Below are positions 5,162 to 9,568 of a stretch of 9,568 nt of DNA, piece after piece. Source of the DNA: Acidobacteriaceae bacterium (GTDB taxonomy: Bacteria; Acidobacteriota; Terriglobia; Terriglobales; Acidobacteriaceae); the NCBI GenBank assembly GCA_003165095.1, contig PLSH01000194.1, forward strand, positions 3,671 through 13,238, written 5' to 3'. The translations under genes and the position numbers were made by a program. The notes beneath the pieces were generated by a model, which was not told where the DNA came from, did no database searches, and saw nothing but the letters and a program-made list of their open reading frames with translations. How positions within the stretch are numbered: the stretch's first letter is position 1; every line of letters begins with the position of its first letter.

Positions 5162-6679
5162 ATGGCGAGTTCGGATTTTTGGCAGAAACTATCGGCTTCA
5201 ATGACCTCCTCCGCCGATTGGGACGGGGGGGTATCAAGAGAAGTCGTGCGCGGGTCGCGGGGCACGGTGAGACTATGGATGGTTCTGGATACGATCACCA
5301 TCCTGTGCGCGGCGACTCTGGCCACACTTTATGAAATGCACACCGGTCCGGTGGCCGGGGCAAGAGGTTTTTGGCATGGCACCCTCATCCACGGGCATTC
5401 GATGTGGATCCTGCTGGCGCTTCTGTGCGGATTTACGATATCGCTGATCATTACCAGCCGGCGCCTGAATCTCTACGCGCCCACGCGCCTAACCAGCATC
5501 CTGCATGAACAGAGGCTCAGTGCGCAGGTCTGTTTCACATCCGGCCTTCTGCTTACGGGCGCACTTTACCTGGTGCACGAGAGCGACATTCCCCGGAGCA
5601 TTGTGCTCATTACTATCACCCTGGTCACGATCGCGCTGAGTCTGCGCAGGTTTGTTTACCGGGTTCTGCTTTATCGCCGCTACGATCGTGGCGTGGGCAC
5701 GCGCAATGTGCTGATCGTGGGCACGGGGCCTGAAGCGCACGCGCTTCGGCATCATTTTGAGAGCATCCGCCACCTGGGCTACACATTCAAGGGATTCATT
5801 GAATTCCCGGGTTCTGTATCCCGTTCTTCGGCGGCCTCGGGCGACGTGGTCGGGACGCTGGAGACGCTGTTCCAGAATGCGCGCAAGCAATTCGTGGACG
5901 AGATATTCTTCACTACGCACTGCGAGCGCGGGATCGTGCAGAATGTGCTCGAACAGGCGCGAATTCAGGGGGTCGATCTGCGCGTAGTTCCCGACATGTA
6001 CGATGGGCTGGCCTGGAACAGTCCGATTGAATATATCGGCCAGTTTCCGACTATTCCGTTGCACTGCGGCCACGTTCCGGAGCTCGGCCTGCTGTTCAAG
6101 CGGGTGTTCGATATTGCGTTCTCAACGGTAGCGCTGGTGGTTCTATCGCCGGTGCTGCTGGCAATTGCGATTGCCATCAAGCTTGATTCGCCGGGCCCGA
6201 TTTTGTATTCTTCAGAACGCATCGGGAAGAAGGGCGTTGTGTTCCACTGCACCAAGTTCCGGACCATGGTGCGGGACGCGGAAAAGCGGCGCGCGGATAT
6301 CATGCACATGAATGAGCGCGACGGGGTGCTGTTCAAAGTATCCAACGATCCCCGGATTACCAAGCTGGGGCGCTTTCTGCGCAAATACTCTTTCGACGAA
6401 CTGCCGCAGTTCTTCAATGTGCTGCGCGGGGATATGAGCGTGGTCGGACCCCGTCCGCCGATCGCGAGCGAGGTCAAGGAGTACAAGCTCAGCCATCTGC
6501 GCCGGCTGGACGTGACGCCCGGCATCACCGGGCTGTGGCAGGTGCAGGGTCGCCAGGACCCCTCGTTTGCGAGCTATGTTTCGCTCGATGTCACGTACAT
6601 CGACAACTGGAGCGTGTGGCTGGATTTCAAGATCATCATGCGCACCATCGGCGTAGTATTTACCGGTACCGGAACCTAG
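5162..6679 (+). CDS. Undecaprenyl-phosphate glycosylphosphotransferase (WbaP/EPS sugar transferase type)
   Basis: This is a 505-residue membrane enzyme that moves a sugar-1-phosphate from a nucleotide sugar to undecaprenyl phosphate, the first step of exopolysaccharide, capsule or O-antigen assembly. Four predicted membrane segments lie at about 38-58, 80-98, 120-139 and 144-163. A cytoplasmic nucleotide-binding-like domain (CoA_binding_3 type) starts with NVLIVGTGPEAH (182-193). A re-entrant hydrophobic segment (316-340) leads into the catalytic domain. Catalytic features are LDSPGPILYSSERIG (341-354), KFRTMV (365-370), the Asp412-Glu413 dyad in SFDELPQ, GDMSVVGPRPP (423-433) and TPGITGLWQV (452-461). 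The sugar cannot be read from sequence. The ATG at 5162 has no clear Shine-Dalgarno; later in-frame starts have none better. It is transcribed alone behind a long leader, and no other glycosyltransferase, flippase or polymerase gene is in the window. A run of seven G (5225-5231) lies early in the frame. Confidence 0.93.
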   Translation: MASSDFWQKLSASMTSSADWDGGVSREVVRGSRGTVRLWMVLDTITILCAATLATLYEMHTGPVAGARGFWHGTLIHGHSMWILLALLCGFTISLIITSRRLNLYAPTRLTSILHEQRLSAQVCFTSGLLLTGALYLVHESDIPRSIVLITITLVTIALSLRRFVYRVLLYRRYDRGVGTRNVLIVGTGPEAHALRHHFESIRHLGYTFKGFIEFPGSVSRSSAASGDVVGTLETLFQNARKQFVDEIFFTTHCERGIVQNVLEQARIQGVDLRVVPDMYDGLAWNSPIEYIGQFPTIPLHCGHVPELGLLFKRVFDIAFSTVALVVLSPVLLAIAIAIKLDSPGPILYSSERIGKKGVVFHCTKFRTMVRDAEKRRADIMHMNERDGVLFKVSNDPRITKLGRFLRKYSFDELPQFFNVLRGDMSVVGPRPPIASEVKEYKLSHLRRLDVTPGITGLWQVQGRQDPSFASYVSLDVTYIDNWSVWLDFKIIMRTIGVVFTGTGT

Positions 6680-6744
6680 CCACCGGTCTTCAGTTTCCAG
6701 CATTTCGGAGCGCGCGCAGAATCGAGAGCGTGGCAACCGGTGGC
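6679..6744. repeat. 9-bp inverted repeat between the sugar transferase gene and nadE
   Basis: GCCACCGGT (6679-6687) and ACCGGTGGC (6736-6744) are exact inverted repeats separated by 48 bases. The first arm begins at the last base of the sugar transferase stop codon; the second ends 37 bases before the nadE start. Each arm holds the palindrome ACCGGT, which also occurs at 6662-6667 within the end of the preceding gene. It could be a weak long-range RNA stem or paired protein sites. No T-run is present. The remaining bases up to 6781 show no other structure I can name. Confidence 0.4.
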
Positions 6745-6781
6745 GCGGGAACATTTTCCACCCAGGGATTACACTGGAAGT

Positions 6782-8425
6782 GTGAAGATCGCACTGGCCC
6801 AGATCGACCCCACGGTCGGGGATTTCACCGGGAACCTGGAAAGAATTGTTGCAGCGAGCCGCCGGGCTGCCGCCAGCGGCGCTCGTCTCGCCGTGTTTTC
6901 AGAACTGGCCATCTGCGGCTACCCTCCAGCCGACTTTCTTGAGAAACCGAGCTTTCTGGCGCGTTGCCGCTCCGCGGTGGACGAGCTTGCGCAGTCAACG
7001 CGCGAGCTGCCAACAGCGATTCTGGCCGGGGTAGCGCTTCCCGCGGGGGCTGAAACGGGAAAGCCCGCGGTCAACGCCGCAGTCCTGCTGGATGGCGGCC
7101 GGCTGCTGCTCGAACAGCACAAGCGGCTACTGCCGTTTTACGATGTTTTCGACGAGCAGCGCTATTTCGCGCCATCCCGGGCCCAGCAGGTGGTTGAATT
7201 GGATGGGGTGCGCCTGGCTATCAGCATCTGCGAGGACGCCTGGAACGACAAGAACTTCTGGCAGCGGCGGCTGTACACGGTTGACCCGATGGAAGAACTG
7301 ATGGGGCAGAACCCGGCTCTGCACATCAATCTTTCCTCATCGCCCTTCTGGCATTCCAAGCGCGCCATACGGCGGGAGATGCTGTCAGCCATCGCCCGCC
7401 GCGACGGAATTCCGGTGCTGATGGTGAACCAGGTGGGGGGGGACGACAGCCTTATCTTTGACGGCTCCTCACTGGCGCTGGACGGGCGCGGGGAACTGAT
7501 CGCGCAGGCTGCATCGTTTGAGGAAGACCTGATAGTTGTGGACCCATTCAACGCCCCGGTATTGCCCATGCCGGAGGACGACGACACCGAGGCGGCTTAT
7601 CGCGCGCTGGTGCTAGGAACGCGGGATTACGTGCGCAAGTGCGGGTTTGGCAAGGTGCTGGTGGGGCTGAGCGGCGGCATCGACTCGGCACTGGTAGCGG
7701 CCATCGCCACGGAGGCGCTGGGTGCTGAAAACGTAATCGGAGTGGGCATGCCCAGCCCGTACTCCTCGGCCGGCTCGATCGACGACAGCCGCAGCCTGGC
7801 AGCCCATCTTGGCATTCGCTTCGAGGTGATACCGATCAGCGGGCTGTTTGCGGAATTTACGCACGCTCTGGATCCTCTTTTCGCCGGGCTGGCACCGGAT
7901 ATTACGGAAGAAAACATCCAGTCCCGCATTCGCGGCAGTTTGCTGATGGCGCTCTCGAACAAGTTCGGCGCCCTGGTTCTGACCACCGGCAACAAATCGG
8001 AGATGGCGGTTGGCTACTGCACGCTTTACGGAGACATGGTGGGTGCCCTGGCGGTGATCGGCGACCTGGTGAAGACGCGCGTATACGCGGTGTGCCGGTG
8101 GCTCAACCGCAACGGGGAAGTCATCCCACAGGCGATCCTCAAAAAGGCGCCTTCGGCCGAACTTCGTCCGGACCAGAAGGACACCGACTCGCTTCCACCG
8201 TACGAGATTCTGGATCCCATTCTGGAAGCCTACGTGGAGCGTTACGAGACTCCGGAGCGGATCGCCGGCGCAAACGGATTTCCGATTGAGCTCGTCCAAC
8301 AGGTGGTACGGCTGGTGGAGCGATCGGAGTACAAGCGCCAGCAAGCGGCGCCGGTTTTGAAAGTTACGTCGAAGTCATTCGGCATGGGGCGGAGGTTTCC
8401 CATTGCCGTCAAGGTGAAGGTATAA
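6782..8425 (+). CDS. nadE: Glutamine-dependent NAD+ synthetase
   Basis: This is a 547-residue, two-domain cytoplasmic enzyme that makes NAD+ from nicotinate adenine dinucleotide, ATP and glutamine, the last step of NAD biosynthesis. The N-terminal glutaminase is a nitrilase fold with the complete Glu-Lys-Cys triad: Glu41 in FSELAICGYPP, Lys114 in HKRLLPFYDVFDE and Cys150 in ISICEDAWND. The C-terminal synthetase domain has the P-loop LSGGIDSALVA (Ser297 to Ser302), then the conserved TTGNKSEMAVGYCTLYGDM, and later SAELRPDQKDTDSLPPYE. Released ammonia passes from the first to the second domain. Length fits the shorter bacterial two-domain form. I choose GTG at 6782 because it gives the standard MKIALAQIDPTVGD N-terminus; the in-frame GTG at 6740 adds residues unlike the family. 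The ribosome binding site is weak (GGAAG right before the start, AGGG further up). A run of eight G (7435-7442) lies in frame. The gene looks intact. Confidence 0.96.
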   Translation: MKIALAQIDPTVGDFTGNLERIVAASRRAAASGARLAVFSELAICGYPPADFLEKPSFLARCRSAVDELAQSTRELPTAILAGVALPAGAETGKPAVNAAVLLDGGRLLLEQHKRLLPFYDVFDEQRYFAPSRAQQVVELDGVRLAISICEDAWNDKNFWQRRLYTVDPMEELMGQNPALHINLSSSPFWHSKRAIRREMLSAIARRDGIPVLMVNQVGGDDSLIFDGSSLALDGRGELIAQAASFEEDLIVVDPFNAPVLPMPEDDDTEAAYRALVLGTRDYVRKCGFGKVLVGLSGGIDSALVAAIATEALGAENVIGVGMPSPYSSAGSIDDSRSLAAHLGIRFEVIPISGLFAEFTHALDPLFAGLAPDITEENIQSRIRGSLLMALSNKFGALVLTTGNKSEMAVGYCTLYGDMVGALAVIGDLVKTRVYAVCRWLNRNGEVIPQAILKKAPSAELRPDQKDTDSLPPYEILDPILEAYVERYETPERIAGANGFPIELVQQVVRLVERSEYKRQQAAPVLKVTSKSFGMGRRFPIAVKVKV

Positions 8426-8458
8426 GCTAGAGTCTGGGGCTGTCCCCACGATATTGAT

Positions 8459-8495
8459 CGTTTCATCGCCTGTTGGCGAGAAACGCCTTAAGGAG
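8459..8495 (+). promoter_or_regulatory. Bulged hairpin followed by the ribosome binding site of the DsbA-like gene
   Basis: CGTTTC (8459-8464) plus TCGCC (8466-8470) pair exactly with GGCGA (8475-8479) plus GAAACG (8480-8485). This gives an 11-bp stem with one bulged A (8465) and a TGTT loop. AAGGAG (8490-8495) follows four bases later and sits six bases before the TTG start at 8502. A smaller stem TGGGG/CCCCA with a CTGT loop (8435-8448) lies just after the nadE stop. No T-run follows either stem, so they are not standard terminators. The larger one is placed to protect the mRNA end or affect ribosome access. Confidence 0.55.
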
Positions 8496-8501
8496 AAACA
8501 C

Positions 8502-9506
8502 TTGATTCGTTTGTTTACCCGTTTAGTCAGCGTTGCCGCGCTGATGTCACTTTCCCTGCCCGCACTCCGCATCTCAGCACAGACCCAGGTCCCGCCGGTT
8601 CCCGCGGAAACATCCGCCGTGCCGTCGGAGCCATCCGCGCCGGCTCCTGCCACGCCGCCGGTATTTCCCAAGCCCGACCCTGCGAACTTTACCGCCGCGT
8701 CACCCACGAAAGAGACGGTGAGCGCCTTTCTGGAGGCCAATTGGGGTTACGACGAGAACCGCATGTGGCAGGTACAGGAGATCCTGAAGACTCCGTCGGA
8801 GGGGGTCAGCAAGGTGGTCGTTTTTGTCGGCGACAAGACGGGCAAGGAAAAGCCGGGAGCGATGGCATTTTTTGTACTTCCGGACGGAAAGCACATTGTC
8901 TCGGGCGACGCGGTGCTCCCTTTTGGCGAACATCCTTTTGCGGAGTTTCGCGAGCAGTTGGAGCAGCGCGCCGACGGGCCTTATCGCGGGGTGGCGTCAA
9001 AGAAACTTGAGATGGTAGAGTTTGCCGACTTCCAGTGCCCTCATTGCAAAGAAGCCCAGGCAAATATGGATAAACTGGCAGTGGATTTTCCGAACGCGCG
9101 CATTGTTTTTCAGAACGACCCGATTGCGCAGATTCATCCGCAGTCAGCGATCGCGGCCTCCTACGGTGTGTGCGTGTCCAAGCTGGGTGGAAGCCCCGCG
9201 TTTTTCCAATTCGCTTCGGCGGTGTTTGAGGGCCAGGACGGACTGAGCACGCCGGATGGCGCCACGCTCACGCTGAACAGCGCGGTGACCAAGGCGGGAC
9301 TCGATCCGGACAAGGTTGCGGCCTGTGCTCAGACCCCGGCGGTCAAGGCCCAGGTGGACGCCTCGGTCAAGCTGGCAACCGATCTGGACATTCTCTCCGT
9401 GCCCACGCTGGAAGTGAACGGCCGAGCGATCCCGGCGACTGCGCCGTACGATGTTCTGAAGAAGATCATCGAATACCAGGCCAAGTTGGATGGCGTGACC
9501 CAGTAA
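8502..9506 (+). CDS. Exported DsbA/DsbC-like thiol-disulfide oxidoreductase (thioredoxin fold)
   Basis: This is a 334-residue protein read from TTG at 8502, chosen for the AAGGAG six bases upstream and the signal peptide it creates: IRLFTR basic end, VAALMSLSLPAL core, cleavage near ISAQ about residue 27. A Pro/Ala/Ser-rich linker (about 29-60) follows. Residues about 65-155 form a small alpha/beta domain with VVVFVGDKTG and FFVLPDGKHIVSGDAVLPFG, similar in layout to the N-terminal domains of DsbC/DsbG-like proteins. The catalytic thioredoxin-fold domain begins at about 168 with MVEFADFQCPHC (Cys179 and Cys182, a CPHC motif as in DsbA) and ends with the cis-proline loop SVPTLEVNG (Pro301). 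Cys224 and Cys275 may form a second, structural disulfide. The protein probably forms or reshuffles disulfides outside the cytoplasm. It follows nadE by 76 bp with a hairpin between. No DsbB or DsbD partner is in the window. Oxidase or isomerase role is undecided. Confidence 0.86.
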   Translation: MIRLFTRLVSVAALMSLSLPALRISAQTQVPPVPAETSAVPSEPSAPAPATPPVFPKPDPANFTAASPTKETVSAFLEANWGYDENRMWQVQEILKTPSEGVSKVVVFVGDKTGKEKPGAMAFFVLPDGKHIVSGDAVLPFGEHPFAEFREQLEQRADGPYRGVASKKLEMVEFADFQCPHCKEAQANMDKLAVDFPNARIVFQNDPIAQIHPQSAIAASYGVCVSKLGGSPAFFQFASAVFEGQDGLSTPDGATLTLNSAVTKAGLDPDKVAACAQTPAVKAQVDASVKLATDLDILSVPTLEVNGRAIPATAPYDVLKKIIEYQAKLDGVTQ

Positions 9507-9519
9507 GAGCGGCCGCGCA

Positions 9520-9568
9520 TCACTGCTGGGCGGGAGTCTTCGACACCATCATCATGGGGGTGTGGCCG
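9520..9568 (-). CDS. Possible C-terminal end of a minus-strand gene (partial)
   Basis: Reading the minus strand from the window edge, one frame gives GHTPMMMVSKTPAQQ and then TGA at 9522-9520. It would be convergent with the DsbA-like gene with a 13-bp gap. Only about 15 residues are visible, no family can be recognised, and an open frame this short can occur by chance. No plus-strand start with a ribosome binding site is seen in this stretch. Confidence 0.25.
   Translation of the reverse strand, partial: GHTPMMMVSKTPAQQ

Noticed and set aside
6740..6781. Upstream GTG start for nadE at 6740
   Set aside because: It adds 14 residues not typical of NAD synthetases, while GTG 6782 gives the standard MKIALAQ start.

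Overview
The window is about 9.6 kb of GC-rich bacterial chromosome with tightly packed genes. The gene types (a PagL-like outer-membrane deacylase, an Mla-type ATPase, an exopolysaccharide initiating transferase) point to a Gram-negative-type cell envelope. The overall style, including frequent TTG and GTG starts with good Shine-Dalgarno sequences, suggests an Acidobacteriota member (Terriglobia-like). That placement is inference from recall; no marker gene here proves it. I see no CRISPR array, insertion sequence, prophage gene, rRNA or tRNA.

Left part (1-1522): the 3' end of a 2-oxoacid dehydrogenase E1 beta-type gene, a single-domain rhodanese, and, convergent with it (the stop codons overlap), a minus-strand PagL-like lipid A deacylase or 'acyloxyacyl hydrolase' with a signal peptide. 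Middle left (1612-4596): a plus-strand cluster of an M20 metallodipeptidase, a MobA molybdenum-cofactor guanylyltransferase starting on a TTG that overlaps the dipeptidase stop codon, and an MlaF-like ABC ATPase with an acidic N-terminal extension. The ATPase has no permease or substrate-binding partner in view.

Centre (4597-5161): the only long non-coding stretch. It begins with a perfect 25-bp tandem duplication that includes the ATPase stop codon. Competing hairpins follow, then an extended -10 promoter (TGCTATAAT) set among ATTGCT repeats, then a roughly 365-nt leader with several hairpins. It leads to a 505-residue polyprenyl-phosphate glycosylphosphotransferase (WbaP/EPS-sugtrans type), which starts surface-polysaccharide synthesis. 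This leader is the best candidate in the window for something undescribed. I could not match it to a riboswitch family I know.

Right part (6680-9568): glutamine-dependent NAD+ synthetase (nadE), then a strong bulged hairpin just before the ribosome binding site of an exported DsbA/DsbC-like thiol-disulfide protein. The last bases may be the C-terminal end of a minus-strand gene.

Functionally the window mixes housekeeping genes (NAD, Moco, peptide turnover, 2-oxoacid oxidation) with cell-envelope genes (lipid A modification, lipid transport ATPase, polysaccharide initiation, periplasmic disulfide chemistry). No single pathway links them all. Most signal for follow-up lies in the non-coding regions and in the atypical motifs of the ATPase and the deacylase.
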